From NCBI RefSeq assembly GCF_003605475.1, contig NZ_RAHX01000001.1:1054001-1118000 (forward strand): a DNA stretch of 64,000 nt, given 5' to 3'. Below are positions 17,664 through 27,097 of this stretch, in pieces (within the stretch, counting starts at the first letter, position 1; each line of letters begins with the position of its first letter). A program made the position numbers and the translations under genes. Source of the DNA: Aurantiacibacter aquimixticola (lineage in GTDB: Bacteria > Pseudomonadota > Alphaproteobacteria > Sphingomonadales > Sphingomonadaceae). Below the pieces are notes generated by a model. It was not told where the DNA came from and searched no databases. It saw nothing but the letters and a program-made list of their open reading frames with translations.

Positions 17664-20144
17664 TCAGCTGGCGCGTATCGCCTTGCGCAATACGCCGCCC
17701 ACCTTTTCGCCGATCTGCTTCACGCTGAAAGGCTTGGCGATGAAGTGCATGTGCTCGATATCGATTTCGCCGCGCAGCTGCTCCTCGGCGTAACCGGACA
17801 TGAAAAGGACCGGCAGGTTGGGCCGCGCCTTGCGGATTTCCTTCGCCATGGCCGGGCCGTCCATGCTCGGCATGACGACGTCGGTGACGACGATATCGAA
17901 CTCGTCGGGGTTTTTCCTGAAGGCGTCGAGGCCCTCGTCCCCGTCGCTGGCGGTGACGATGGAATAGCCCTGCCGCGCCAGCGCCCGCTCGGCCACGGCG
18001 CGAACCATGTCCTCGTCCTCCACCAGCAGGATGCATCCGCCACCGGAAAATTCGCGCGTGGTCTCCTCGACCGCAGCCTGCTTCGCCTCTTCCTCCGTCA
18101 CGTGATGGACCGGCAGGTAGATGGTGAAGCGCGCGCCCTTCACCTTGCCGTCCGGCCCCTTGGCATTGCTGGCGAAGATGAACCCGCCCGACTGCTTGAC
18201 GATGCCGTAGACGGTCGAGAGGCCGAGGCCGGTGCCCTTGCCCTGCTCCTTCGTGGTGAAGAACGGCTCGAACAGCTTGCCCATGATGTCGGGCGGGATG
18301 CCGCCGCCCGTGTCCTCGGCGATGAGCACGGTGTAATCGCCCGCCGGAATGATCTCGCTGCCCATGCGGCGGATATCCTTCGCCTCCACCCGTCGCGTGG
18401 CGAAGGCGAGCGTGCCCGTCGCTGTCTCTCCGCCGCCATCGCTCTGGATCGCATCGCGCGCGTTGACGGCGAGGTTGATGATGACCTGCTCCAGCTGGCG
18501 CGGATCGGCGCGAACCGCGCCAAGATCGCGGTCATGCCGCACCTTCAGCGTAATCTTCGCGCCGAGCAGCCGCTTCAGCAGCTGGCTGACTTCGGACAGG
18601 ATATCGGGCAGCTGGATCGTCTCTGGTTGCAAGGTCTGCTGGCGGCTGAAGGCGAGCAGCTGCCGCGTCAGGCTGGCGGCGCGATTGGAATTGGCCTTGA
18701 TCTGCTGGATGTCGTCGTAATCGCTGTCGCCCGGCGTGTGGCGCAGCAGCATGAGGTCGCAATAGCCGATGATGGCGGTCAGCACGTTGTTGAAATCATG
18801 CGCCACGCCGCCTGCAAGCTGGCCGACGGCCTGCATTTTGGTGGCCTGCGCCACTTGCCGCTTCAGCCGCGCTTCCTCGGTCGTGTCGGCCAGGCTGAGC
18901 AACACCGCCGCCTCACCCAACCCGCGCACGCCAGCCAAGCCCATGCTGACAGGATCGTCCGGCTCGCTGCGAAGGCGTATCGCGATGTCCCCGCTGGAGG
19001 CCGGCCCCTGCCCGTGCCGGCGCACTGCATCGGACATGGCGGATTTGTCGCGCGGAACAACGATATCGCTGGGATAGGGTGGCAGATCGTCCTTGCCGAT
19101 GCCTGCCGCGCGCCGGAAAGCCGGATTGGCAAACAGGAAATGTCCGTCCCGGTCGGTCGTAGCAAGACCCAGCGGCAACTGTTCGAGCAGTGCCTGCAAT
19201 TGCGCCGCCTGGCCCTTCGTTTCACCGACCGCACCGCCGATACCGATACCGGCGTCGATCAGCAGCATCAGCGAGGGCGCCTCGGCCGCGGCCCGTCCGG
19301 GCACGCTTTCGCGCGCGGCCTCCTCCGGATCGGCGAGCGGCACCTGCACCAGCGTCTGCGGACTACCCTTGCGCCCTTCGCGGGCGAAGAAGATCCGCTC
19401 CCGGTCGTCCGAACGCAGCAGCTGCACGAATTCCTGCCCCGCCATGCGCGCCGCTTCATCACCGAAGGCACGGCGCGCGAGTGCGGGGTTCGCCGCGCGG
19501 ATCGTGCCATCGGGTGAGACCAGCGCAACGGCAATGCCCGCCGCGCCGAGCACGCGTCCGAACAAGCCCGTCATATGCTTGCCGATGGCGGCGATCGGCT
19601 CCGTCCGGACGATCGGCCGGAAACGCCAGATCAGGTAATCGTCCGCCCTACCCGCGCGAACAGCGCTGGCGGACCAGCTGTGCTCTTCATCGGCGACGGT
19701 GACAGGCTCACCCTTGCCATCGCGCCAAGCGGCGTGGGCCAGCCGGGCCAGCAGGTCCGCGCTCGCCCCATCGACGGGAAGTCGGGGCGGGCCATTGCTC
19801 GATCCGAACCACAATTCAAAGGCGGCATTCGCGCAGACCAGCCGATTGGCACGATCCGTGATAGCCACGGCCAGGTCGGACTGCTCGATCGCGGCAACGG
19901 TAACGGCCCAGTCGGGCGCATCGGCTCCGGAAATCGTCGGCGCAGCGGCGGGGGACCGAGCGGCGATGAAGGCGATCAGGCCCAGCACTGTCAGCCCGCC
20001 GACAAAGGCGAAGGTGACGGTTGTGCTTTCGGCGGCATATTGCACCAGCGCGACGCTGGCGAGCACGGCTGCGGCGACAGCAAGCGCGTCGACCAGCTTT
20101 CGCGATGGCTCCGCTTCCGTCAATTTCAGCCGCGGCTGTTTCAT
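17664..20144 (-). CDS. cckA: Hybrid histidine kinase/phosphatase CckA
   Basis: An 826-residue protein. Two membrane segments lie within residues 20-65, PAS-like regions cover about 75-430, and a HisKA dimerisation helix carries the phospho-acceptor His449 in VAHDFNNVLTAIIGYCDLML, a hallmark of CckA. The HATPase_c domain follows (NLAVNARDAI and GTGLGLSTVYGI), then a receiver domain with phospho-acceptor Asp755 in VVTDVVMPSMDG. In alphaproteobacteria CckA feeds phosphate through ChpT to CtrA and CpdR to control the cell cycle. ATG 20144 overlaps the stop of the DUF2062 gene as ATGA, so the two are coupled. Confidence 0.93.
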   Translation of the reverse strand: MKQPRLKLTEAEPSRKLVDALAVAAAVLASVALVQYAAESTTVTFAFVGGLTVLGLIAFIAARSPAAAPTISGADAPDWAVTVAAIEQSDLAVAITDRANRLVCANAAFELWFGSSNGPPRLPVDGASADLLARLAHAAWRDGKGEPVTVADEEHSWSASAVRAGRADDYLIWRFRPIVRTEPIAAIGKHMTGLFGRVLGAAGIAVALVSPDGTIRAANPALARRAFGDEAARMAGQEFVQLLRSDDRERIFFAREGRKGSPQTLVQVPLADPEEAARESVPGRAAAEAPSLMLLIDAGIGIGGAVGETKGQAAQLQALLEQLPLGLATTDRDGHFLFANPAFRRAAGIGKDDLPPYPSDIVVPRDKSAMSDAVRRHGQGPASSGDIAIRLRSEPDDPVSMGLAGVRGLGEAAVLLSLADTTEEARLKRQVAQATKMQAVGQLAGGVAHDFNNVLTAIIGYCDLMLLRHTPGDSDYDDIQQIKANSNRAASLTRQLLAFSRQQTLQPETIQLPDILSEVSQLLKRLLGAKITLKVRHDRDLGAVRADPRQLEQVIINLAVNARDAIQSDGGGETATGTLAFATRRVEAKDIRRMGSEIIPAGDYTVLIAEDTGGGIPPDIMGKLFEPFFTTKEQGKGTGLGLSTVYGIVKQSGGFIFASNAKGPDGKVKGARFTIYLPVHHVTEEEAKQAAVEETTREFSGGGCILLVEDEDMVRAVAERALARQGYSIVTASDGDEGLDAFRKNPDEFDIVVTDVVMPSMDGPAMAKEIRKARPNLPVLFMSGYAEEQLRGEIDIEHMHFIAKPFSVKQIGEKVGGVLRKAIRAS

Positions 20145-20707
20145 TCGGCGGTACGTATCACCTGGCGGCGGCCCGGTCGCCTGCCCCAACGGCGCGCGAC
20201 CACGAATCTCCACAGGAAGCTGGAGACGAGATAGCCGAGCGCGGCCGTAACGACGCTCAGCACCACGAAGCCGAAAGCAGTGACGCCTGCGGTCTGCAGC
20301 CACCAGCCGAATTCTGTCCACCAGCCCTGTTCCAGCGCGGCCTTGGCGCTTCCCATCGTATCCGGATCGACTTTCAGCGTGAAGCGTCCCACGCGGTTCG
20401 CAACCACGAGCCAGAACGGCACGGTGAAGGGATTGGTGACGAAGGTTATGGCCGCGGCAACGGGCACATTCGCCCGCGCCGGAAGGGCGAGGAATGCGGC
20501 GAGGAAAATCTGTCCGAGCGGGATGATGAAGGCGGCAAACAGGCCAAGCGCGGCACCACGCGGAACGGAGCGGCGGGTAAAGCGCCAGAGCTCGGAACGA
20601 CCGAAGCGGTGGGCAATCGGCGCAAGCCAGCGATTGCGGGCCATTTCTTCCCGCTTGGGCATTTCCGGCATCCTTGCCGAGAGCCATCTGATCGCTGGTT
20701 TGAGCAT
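20141..20707 (-). CDS. DUF2062 domain membrane protein
   Basis: A 188-residue protein with a basic N-terminal region, then the DUF2062 signature region (GAALGLFAAFIIPLGQIFLA and ITFVTNPFTVPFWLVVANRVG), and a further membrane segment near the C-terminus (TAFGFVVLSVVTAALGYLVSS). ATG 20707 is chosen for GGGAGA just before it. Its last four bases overlap the cckA start, so it likely shares a transcript and may be co-expressed with the kinase. Role of the domain unknown. Confidence 0.85.
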   Translation of the reverse strand: MLKPAIRWLSARMPEMPKREEMARNRWLAPIAHRFGRSELWRFTRRSVPRGAALGLFAAFIIPLGQIFLAAFLALPARANVPVAAAITFVTNPFTVPFWLVVANRVGRFTLKVDPDTMGSAKAALEQGWWTEFGWWLQTAGVTAFGFVVLSVVTAALGYLVSSFLWRFVVARRWGRRPGRRQVIRTAE

Positions 20708-20806
20708 CGTCTCCCGCGCGCCATACACGCTAACTCTTACCGATACAGGTAGGATTAGGCGAAGGGATGACAACCGGCGCTGAATGTCTTTTTGTGCTGC
20801 TGCAGA

Positions 20807-21289
20807 TCAGCTCTTTTCGCGCATGAGGCGGGCCTTGTCGCGCTTCCAGTCCCGGTCCTTGATGCTGGCGCGCTTGTCGTGCGCCTGCTTGCCCTTGGCC
20901 AGCGCCAGCTCGACTTTCGCCCGGCCCCGGCCGTTGAAATAAATGCTGAGCGGCACCAACGTCATGCCCTTGCGTTCTACCGCACCGAACATCTTGTTGA
21001 TCTCACGCTCGTGCAGCAGCAGCTTGCGCGGGCGCTTGGGCTCGTGATTGTTGCGATTGCCGTGGCTGAATTCGGGGATGTTGGCATTGACCAGGAAAAC
21101 CTGCCCGCCTTTGACCTCGGCATAGCTTTCGGCAATCGACCCTTCGCCCGAACGCAGGCTCTTCACCTCGGTGCCCTGCAGGGCGAGACCGGCCTCGAAC
21201 GTCTCCTCGATATGATAATCGAACCGCGCCTTGCGGTTTTCGGCGACGATCTTCTGCTTGTCGAATGCGGCGGGTTTGGGTCGGGCCAT
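20807..21289 (-). CDS. smpB: SsrA-binding protein SmpB
   Basis: A 160-residue protein with the SmpB core [39 protein letters not shown] and KLLLHEREI, and the basic tail ([20 protein letters not shown]) that enters the ribosome. It binds tmRNA and delivers it to stalled ribosomes for trans-translation. The frame is open 13 codons further up, but [13 protein letters not shown] is the family-like start. The tmRNA gene itself is not seen in this window. Confidence 0.96.
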   Translation of the reverse strand: MARPKPAAFDKQKIVAENRKARFDYHIEETFEAGLALQGTEVKSLRSGEGSIAESYAEVKGGQVFLVNANIPEFSHGNRNNHEPKRPRKLLLHEREINKMFGAVERKGMTLVPLSIYFNGRGRAKVELALAKGKQAHDKRASIKDRDWKRDKARLMREKS

Positions 21290-21331
21290 GGTGAGGCGGG
21301 CATGTAGGCGCTCGCGCCTCTCCTGCAAACC

Positions 21332-21763
21332 CTATCGCACCACGATCGATCCGGTCATGCCGAGCAGCGTGTGGCCGGTATGCGTGCAGTCCACGTCATA
21401 GCCGCCGCGAGACGGAATGAGCTGGATTTCGACCGTGTCCCCCGCCCCGACTTCGATCGCGCCATTGGCGACGATGGGCGCAGAGCTTTGCGCCACCTGG
21501 GCCGCCTGGAAGAAACCCGGCGCAGCAAAATTGTGCCCGCCATCGGAAACATTGGTGAACGCAAGGGTGACGGGCTGGCCGTCCTGCAGGCCGAGCGTCC
21601 TCGGCTCGAAGCTGAAGCTGTCCAGCCGCACTTCGACGCGCGGAGCGGATGCAAAGTCCGTGGCCGCAGGCGCGATGCGCGGATCGACATCGTACGTCGT
21701 GGCGCAGGAAGCCATCAGCAAAGCGGCAGGGATAAAAGCGAGGCGAAAAACGGCGTGGGTCAC
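21332..21763 (-). CDS. Cupredoxin-like lipoprotein
   Basis: A 143-residue protein with a lipoprotein signal (LIPAALLMASC-type lipobox, MASCATT). The C-terminal domain has type 1 copper ligands: His in GGHNFAAP, then C-x4-H-x4-M in DCTHTGHTLLGMTG. This is the plastocyanin/azurin-type arrangement, so it probably carries electrons or binds copper at the periplasmic face. ATG 21763 overlaps the stop of the DUF885 gene by four bases (ATGA), so the two are co-translated; a joint role is not obvious. Confidence 0.85.
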   Translation of the reverse strand: MTHAVFRLAFIPAALLMASCATTYDVDPRIAPAATDFASAPRVEVRLDSFSFEPRTLGLQDGQPVTLAFTNVSDGGHNFAAPGFFQAAQVAQSSAPIVANGAIEVGAGDTVEIQLIPSRGGYDVDCTHTGHTLLGMTGSIVVR

Positions 21764-23061
21764 ATCAGGTCCTCCGGAAGCGTCGGCGTGTTCAGTATGG
21801 AGATGAAACGCTGCCAGCGTGCTTCGGGATCCACGCCCGCAGCCTCGACCGCATTGCCGACGATTTCCTCACCCAGCCCGTAATTGATCACGTAGCTTCG
21901 ATAGGTGTCCATAAAGCGCAGGCTCTGCTCCGCGCGCTGACGGCTCTGCAGGCGGTAGCGCATCGAATTCTCGATCGCCTCCTCACGCGTCATCGTTCCG
22001 TCGAGATAGCCGGCGGCGATAGTATAGTAAGCGCCCGAAAGATCGCCCAGCGCCTCGCGCAGCTCGTAATAGGCCTGGATATCGCTTGCATCGATGCCCG
22101 CCAGCGGAGCGAGCACATCGCGTTCGTATACGAGCTGGCTGTCGCCCGGGAAAGCAAGCTTCACGCCATATTCGGCGCTCCCTTCGGAGATGATCGCGCG
22201 CGGGCTGTAGAGCGGCAGAAGCGTGTACTCGACCTGCCCCATCGCGTTCACCCGGTCACGCTCGATCAGCGTCGAATAGACGTGGTGGCCGGGATAGGCC
22301 TCGTGGCAGCCGACATCGACGGCGCGGTCCAGCCGCGTGGGCAGATCGGTGTTGATCTCGATCACCGACTGGTAATCGCCCTGGTAATAATTGAACCCGC
22401 CCCAAGGCTTGTCGGTGACGAGGCTGAGAGTGAAATCCTCGCTCTCGGGCAGCGGAATATGCGGCAGGGTGCGCGCGCGGCATTCGGCGACGGCGGCGTC
22501 GATCACGGCGCGCAAACGGTCGTTCGGGATGACGAAGCGATCCTGATAGTCATTGAGCCGCTCGTTCAGCGGGCCGTCGTTGGCATCGCCGGGCACTAAT
22601 TCCTCGATCCGCACAAGCACCGGCTCCAGCGTGGTCAGGTCGATCAGTTCGGGACGCACGCCGAAAAGGCCCTCGGCCTCGTCCTGGAACGGGATTTCCT
22701 CACCGCGCAGCATGCGCAGCCGCACCTTGGCGGAATCGAGCATGGCGCGCAGATACCGCACCCGCTCCGCCTCGACACTGCCCGGCTCGGCCTGCACCAG
22801 CCCCAGCGTCGCATCGAGCGCGGTAACGCGCGCCTGCAGCATGGGCAGCGTTGTCTCGTCGTCATTCGCCGCGGCGGCGGTCTTCAGCTCGTCCGGCCCG
22901 TAATAGGCATCGACATAGCCTGGATCCTTCTCCCCGATCGCCAGCTGCACGGCGAGATACTGCCGCGCCAGTTCATCGAGTGCTGGCGGCGGCGTGTTCG
23001 GCATGGTCGAGCACGCGGCGAGCGCGAGGGTGGCGGGCAATACGAAAGTGGAGAGCTTCAT
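21760..23061 (-). CDS. DUF885 family lipoprotein (predicted metallopeptidase-like)
   Basis: A 433-residue protein with a lipoprotein signal peptide (LPATLALAACS). The DUF885 signature is present as CHEAYPGHHVYS (about residue 265), with the HE-x3-HH arrangement that suggests a zinc site, and a downstream Glu in ISEGSAEYGV. It is therefore likely a periplasmic peptidase-like enzyme; substrate unknown. It is upstream of and coupled to the cupredoxin gene. The start ATG 23061 sits right before the hydrophobic leader. Confidence 0.85.
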   Translation of the reverse strand: MKLSTFVLPATLALAACSTMPNTPPPALDELARQYLAVQLAIGEKDPGYVDAYYGPDELKTAAAANDDETTLPMLQARVTALDATLGLVQAEPGSVEAERVRYLRAMLDSAKVRLRMLRGEEIPFQDEAEGLFGVRPELIDLTTLEPVLVRIEELVPGDANDGPLNERLNDYQDRFVIPNDRLRAVIDAAVAECRARTLPHIPLPESEDFTLSLVTDKPWGGFNYYQGDYQSVIEINTDLPTRLDRAVDVGCHEAYPGHHVYSTLIERDRVNAMGQVEYTLLPLYSPRAIISEGSAEYGVKLAFPGDSQLVYERDVLAPLAGIDASDIQAYYELREALGDLSGAYYTIAAGYLDGTMTREEAIENSMRYRLQSRQRAEQSLRFMDTYRSYVINYGLGEEIVGNAVEAAGVDPEARWQRFISILNTPTLPEDLM

Positions 23062-23083
23062 TCTTTGTCTTTCTTCGTGACCC

Positions 23084-23159
23084 CCCCGCGAAGGCGGGGA
23101 TCCAGATAACGGCAGCGAGCTGGCCGGACGGCTCAGCTGGCCCCCTGCCCGCGCAGGGG
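23084..23159. repeat. Two GC-rich hairpins of sphingomonad intergenic-repeat type
   Basis: The first hairpin is CCCCGC-GAAG-GCGGGG (23084-23099) and the second is CCCCTGC-CCGC-GCAGGGG (23142-23159), with a short direct repeat (AGCTGGCC) between them. Such elements are scattered between genes in this bacterial group. It may also act as terminator for dapA, but no U-tract follows. Confidence 0.6.
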
Positions 23160-23170
23160 CGACGCCGGAT

Positions 23171-24049
23171 TTACAAACCAGCCAGCTCCATCGCCTTGTC
23201 CACTACCTTTTTCGCGGCATCGGAGCATGGGGCTATCGGCAATCGTACATCCGGCGCGAACCAGTCGTGCAGCTTGCTCAGCGCATATTTTGCGGGCGCT
23301 GGCGAAGCATCGGCGAACATCGCCTTGTGCAGCGGGTAAAGCCTTTCGTTCAACTCCCGCGCCGTGGCGAAATCGCCCTCGCCCGCAGCCTTGTGGAAGT
23401 CCGCGCACAGTTTCGGCGCGACATTCGCGGTGACGGACACACAGCCTTTCTGTCCAAGCGCATAGCCCGCCAGCGCCAGCGGATCATCGCCCGAAATCTG
23501 GCAGAAATCCGGCCCCGCCCCCATGCGCTGCGTGACGACGCGGGAAAGATCGCCGCTCGCATCCTTTATCGACAGGATCTTCTCCGGAAAGCGGCGATGC
23601 AATTCCACTACGGTTTCGGGCAGGATATCGGTCACCGTCCGGCCGGGCACGTTGTAAAGCATGATCGGCAGCTCGGTCCGCTCCGCCAGATAGCTGAAAT
23701 GGGCGAGCAGCCCTTCCTGCGAGGGGCGATTGTAATAGGGCGCGACCAGCAGCAGCGCGTCCGCCCCGGCGATCTGCGCCTCCTTGGCGTGCCACAATGC
23801 AGTTTGCGTGTCGTTCGAACCTGCACCTGCGATCACCGGTACCCGGCCCGCGGCAACTTCGGCGCAGACGGCGATCACGCGGTGATGCTCGTCATTGTCC
23901 AACGTCGCGCTTTCCCCGGTCGTGCCGCAGGGCACCAGGCCGCTCGATCCGCTTTCGATCTGCCATTCGATGAAGCGGCGATAGGCGTCCTCGTCGAACG
24001 TCTCGTCGCGAAAGGGAGTCGCCAGGGCCGGTATGGAACCTGAGAACAT
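23171..24049 (-). CDS. dapA: 4-hydroxy-tetrahydrodipicolinate synthase
   Basis: A 292-residue TIM-barrel enzyme of the NAL/DapA family, condensing pyruvate with aspartate semialdehyde in lysine and peptidoglycan precursor synthesis. Signature elements are GTTGESATL, the Tyr in MLYNVPGRT and the Schiff-base Lys in KILSIKDASGDLSR. Length matches the family (about 290). It is divergent from the lytic transglycosylase gene, 104 bases away, so both cell-wall-related genes share a regulatory region. Confidence 0.95.
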   Translation of the reverse strand: MFSGSIPALATPFRDETFDEDAYRRFIEWQIESGSSGLVPCGTTGESATLDNDEHHRVIAVCAEVAAGRVPVIAGAGSNDTQTALWHAKEAQIAGADALLLVAPYYNRPSQEGLLAHFSYLAERTELPIMLYNVPGRTVTDILPETVVELHRRFPEKILSIKDASGDLSRVVTQRMGAGPDFCQISGDDPLALAGYALGQKGCVSVTANVAPKLCADFHKAAGEGDFATARELNERLYPLHKAMFADASPAPAKYALSKLHDWFAPDVRLPIAPCSDAAKKVVDKAMELAGL

Positions 24050-24153
24050 TGTGGGCGCTCCTGCGTTGTGTTTGTAAACGGGCGGGTTTCCCCTGCCCGC
24101 GCCCGCTCCCGGGACAACATTATTCAGCGCCTGATAAGGATGCCTTTGCCATT

Positions 24154-26094
24154 ATGTCCAGCATGGTTCGATTTCCCCTACTGACAGCTCTCGCCGTGAC
24201 CACCGCGCTGGTCGCCCCCCTCACCGTATCCGCACAGGATGCCCGCGAATGGGATCGCAACCGCGCAAACCTCGTCGCCGAAGGGCCGGGCCGCATGGCG
24301 CCGCTGATCGCGGAATGGGAACGGCTGTGGAACGACCGTTCGGCGCAACTTCCTTTCACGACCTATGCCCGCTTCATTACGGCCAATCCGGGCTTTCCTG
24401 ACGAGACGACGTTGCGTGCCCGAGCGGAGCGTCGCCTGCAGGAAGAATTCGTCGATCCGCAAACGCTGCTCGCCTTCTTCCGCGGCAGTGAGCCCGTCAC
24501 CAATCACGCCAAGGCACATTATGCTCTCGCACTGATCGGCGAGAACCCGCAGGCGGCGCAGCAATGGGCACTCGCCGCATGGCGCGGCGGAGAAATGAGC
24601 TCGACGGCCGAAGCGGCGCTGTTCGCCAATTACGGCGCCGGTTTCTCGCAGGCCGACCATGATGCGCGCATGGACGCGCTGCTCTGGCAACGGGATCGCG
24701 AGGGGGCGCTCCGTCAGCTCGACCGTACCTCGCCTGACAATCGCGCATTGTTCGCAACGCGGCTCGGTATCCTTCAGGGCCAAGATGGCGCAGCGCCGTC
24801 GCAGGACGCCTTTGCCGATCCGGGCTATCTCTACAATCGCAGTCGCGAATTGCGGCAGCAGGGCCGCGATGCCGAGTCTGCGCGCATGTTCATCAACGCG
24901 CCCGAGCTTGCCGCACTGCCGCTCGATCGCACGCGCTATATCGAGGAATTGCTCGCCGTCGCGCGTGCCGCCAATCGCCGCGACACGGTGCGCGTCGCCG
25001 CACGTGCGCTCGACGCCTTCGCGCCGGGCGAGGATATTTCCGCGATGGAGTACAAGCTGCGCGACGATTACACGTCGCTGATGTGGGCAGGCGGCACCAA
25101 TGCGCTCTGGCACCTCAATGACGGCGGTTCCGCAGCTCCGCTGTTCTACCAATACGGCGCAGCCGCGCGTTCCAGCCAGACCCGCTCCAAGGGCTTCTTC
25201 TGGGCAGGCGAGGCCTGCCGTCAGGCGGGCCGCGATGCCGAGGCGCGCGAGCATTACGAGATGGCCGCGCAATATCCGGACCGCTTCTACGGCATCATGG
25301 CGCTCGAGCGGCTCGGTCGCCCGATCCCGCAATATGCCGCCGCGCCCGATGGCTCGCCAACAGCGGAAGAGCGCCGCGAATTCCTCTCCTCCCCGCTGAC
25401 GCAGGCGGTGAGCGAAGTGGCGCGCGATGCCCCGTGGTCGACCGGCATCCGCTTCTACCGCGCCATGGCGGACGAGGCGGAGACGGTGGGCGAGCACCTG
25501 CTCGTGGCGGAGCTGGCCCGCGATATCGGGCGGCGCGACCTTGCTGTAAACCTGGCCGACGCCGCCGCGGCGGACGGACATTCCGGCTTCACCCGCATCG
25601 GCTATCCCACGCTCGATACGCCGCCCGGTGCCAACTGGACGCTGGTCCACGCGATCGCGCGGCAGGAAAGCCAGTTCGCGGAGAACGCCATCAGCCACGC
25701 AGGCGCTCGCGGCCTGATGCAATTCATGCCCGCCACCGCGCGCGAGGAAGCGCGCCGCGCCAACATGTCCTATTCCGCCAGCCGGCTGATGAGCGATCCG
25801 CAATATGCCATGCGCCTTGGCAGCAATCATATTGAGCGCCTGCTGCGCCAGTATGACGGCAGCTACCCGCTCGCCTTCGCGGCCTACAATGCCGGGCCTG
25901 GCAATGTGAACCGCTGGCTGCGCGAAAGGGGCGACCCGCGCCGTTCGGGCGACTGGCTGCGCTGGATCGAGGAAATCCCCTTCTTCGAGACCAAGAACTA
26001 CGTCCAGCGCGTGGTCGAGAACGCCGTGGTCTACGAACAGCTCCACCCAGACCGCGCCGGCCGCAGCCGCATGGCGAGCGACTTTTTGCGATAG
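24154..26094 (+). CDS. Soluble lytic murein transglycosylase
   Basis: A 646-residue periplasmic protein with a signal peptide (LLTALAVTTALVAPLTVSAQ), a long alpha-helical superhelix (about 40-470) and a C-terminal SLT domain. The catalytic Glu is in IARQESQFAENAISHAGA and the family motifs ARGLMQFMPATA and AFAAYNAGPGNV follow. It cleaves peptidoglycan between MurNAc and GlcNAc, forming the 1,6-anhydro product. ATG 24154 is preferred; ATG 24163 is also possible. It is divergent from dapA. Confidence 0.93.
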   Translation: MSSMVRFPLLTALAVTTALVAPLTVSAQDAREWDRNRANLVAEGPGRMAPLIAEWERLWNDRSAQLPFTTYARFITANPGFPDETTLRARAERRLQEEFVDPQTLLAFFRGSEPVTNHAKAHYALALIGENPQAAQQWALAAWRGGEMSSTAEAALFANYGAGFSQADHDARMDALLWQRDREGALRQLDRTSPDNRALFATRLGILQGQDGAAPSQDAFADPGYLYNRSRELRQQGRDAESARMFINAPELAALPLDRTRYIEELLAVARAANRRDTVRVAARALDAFAPGEDISAMEYKLRDDYTSLMWAGGTNALWHLNDGGSAAPLFYQYGAAARSSQTRSKGFFWAGEACRQAGRDAEAREHYEMAAQYPDRFYGIMALERLGRPIPQYAAAPDGSPTAEERREFLSSPLTQAVSEVARDAPWSTGIRFYRAMADEAETVGEHLLVAELARDIGRRDLAVNLADAAAADGHSGFTRIGYPTLDTPPGANWTLVHAIARQESQFAENAISHAGARGLMQFMPATAREEARRANMSYSASRLMSDPQYAMRLGSNHIERLLRQYDGSYPLAFAAYNAGPGNVNRWLRERGDPRRSGDWLRWIEEIPFFETKNYVQRVVENAVVYEQLHPDRAGRSRMASDFLR

Positions 26095-26116
26095 AACGTC
26101 GGTATAACTTTGGTTA

Positions 26117-26557
26117 TTGGCCTCGGTCGTGAGCCGACGATATCTGCATCTGCCACCGGATTCTCGACCTCCCGATTTTGATTCAGTACCTCGCCGCATT
26201 GTCGTAATTGCCGACTGCGAGGTCCACCGGGAGTGGATGAGCCATATAGCCACGTGGTTGGTCGACGCGGGCGCACTTTACGTTATCACATGGGGTATCG
26301 CCTGCGAGGACTGGCATGACGCCGTCGATTGGGCGCTGCTGAAAATTTTCGATTACGGTCCCATACCGGACGAAAAGCACATCATGACGACCTGGCATAG
26401 TAACGAACCCGTCGAAGAAGCTTTCTGGTTTGCAGGACACTCTGCCTTCCATCCAACAGAAGAGTTGGTCGAGACGCTGATCCTCGACGTATCTCCCGCT
26501 AATCGAGAGGCCGCAATCATGGAGAGTTACTCGAAAGCACAAGTCTGCGACGAGTAA
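26117..26557 (+). CDS. Hypothetical protein (possibly DUF7684-like), AT-richer
   Basis: A protein of about 146 residues without signal peptide or membrane segment. It has Trp-rich stretches: ADCEVHREWMSHIATWLVD, ITWGIACEDWHDAVDW and MTTWHSNEPVEEAFWFAGH. The pattern reminds me of the recently named DUF7684 family, but I cannot verify this. No ATG start is available at the right place; TTG 26117 or GTG 26129 must be used, and neither has a clear ribosome-binding site. Composition is AT-richer than its neighbours. Its stop overlaps the greB start by one base (TAATG). Confidence 0.5.
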   Translation: MASVVSRRYLHLPPDSRPPDFDSVPRRIVVIADCEVHREWMSHIATWLVDAGALYVITWGIACEDWHDAVDWALLKIFDYGPIPDEKHIMTTWHSNEPVEEAFWFAGHSAFHPTEELVETLILDVSPANREAAIMESYSKAQVCDE

Positions 26558-27048
26558 TGCCCGACATTACCAACCCCATCACTCCCGCCGGTCTTTCCGC
26601 GCTGAAAGCGCGTTACGATCACCTGCTCGGCACGGAGCGGCCGGAGATTACCGAGATCGTCAGCTGGGCGGCGGGGAACGGCGACCGCTCCGAGAACGGC
26701 GATTATCTCTACGGCCGCAAGCGGATGCGGGAGATCGACCGGGAGCTGGCCTTCCTGGCCAAGGTCATGAAGCATGCGAAGGTCGTCAATCCTGCGCAGC
26801 AGCCGGACAAGTCGCGCGCATTCTTCGGTGCAACCGTTACCATCGCCGACGAGGATGCCACACAGCGCACCTTCACCTTGGTCGGCGATCACGAGCAGGA
26901 TGCGGGCGAAGGCAGGCTCGGCTGGTCCAGCCCAATGGCCCGCGCGCTGCGCGGCGCGGAAATGGGTGACTTGCGCACCGTGCGCCTTCCGGGCGGCGAG
27001 AAGGAGTGGGAAGTCGTCGCCATACGCTACCCGGCAGGCACGGAATAA
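26557..27048 (+). CDS. greB: Transcription elongation factor GreB
   Basis: A 163-residue Gre factor with an N-terminal coiled coil whose tip carries the acidic residues in GDRSENGDYLYGRKRMREID, and a C-terminal FKBP-like domain. The wording around the tip (ENGDY-YGK/R-R-REID) matches GreB rather than GreA. It rescues backtracked RNA polymerase by stimulating transcript cleavage. It starts on the last base of the preceding gene's stop codon. Confidence 0.92.
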   Translation: MPDITNPITPAGLSALKARYDHLLGTERPEITEIVSWAAGNGDRSENGDYLYGRKRMREIDRELAFLAKVMKHAKVVNPAQQPDKSRAFFGATVTIADEDATQRTFTLVGDHEQDAGEGRLGWSSPMARALRGAEMGDLRTVRLPGGEKEWEVVAIRYPAGTE

Positions 27049-27097
27049 AATCCGGATAATCGTGTAAGAAACGCCCTCGCCCGCCGACTATCGAGGC

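Noticed and set aside
23084..23159. CRISPR-like or riboswitch element between dapA and DUF885 genes
   Set aside because: Just two unrelated hairpins and one short direct repeat; no periodic spacing.
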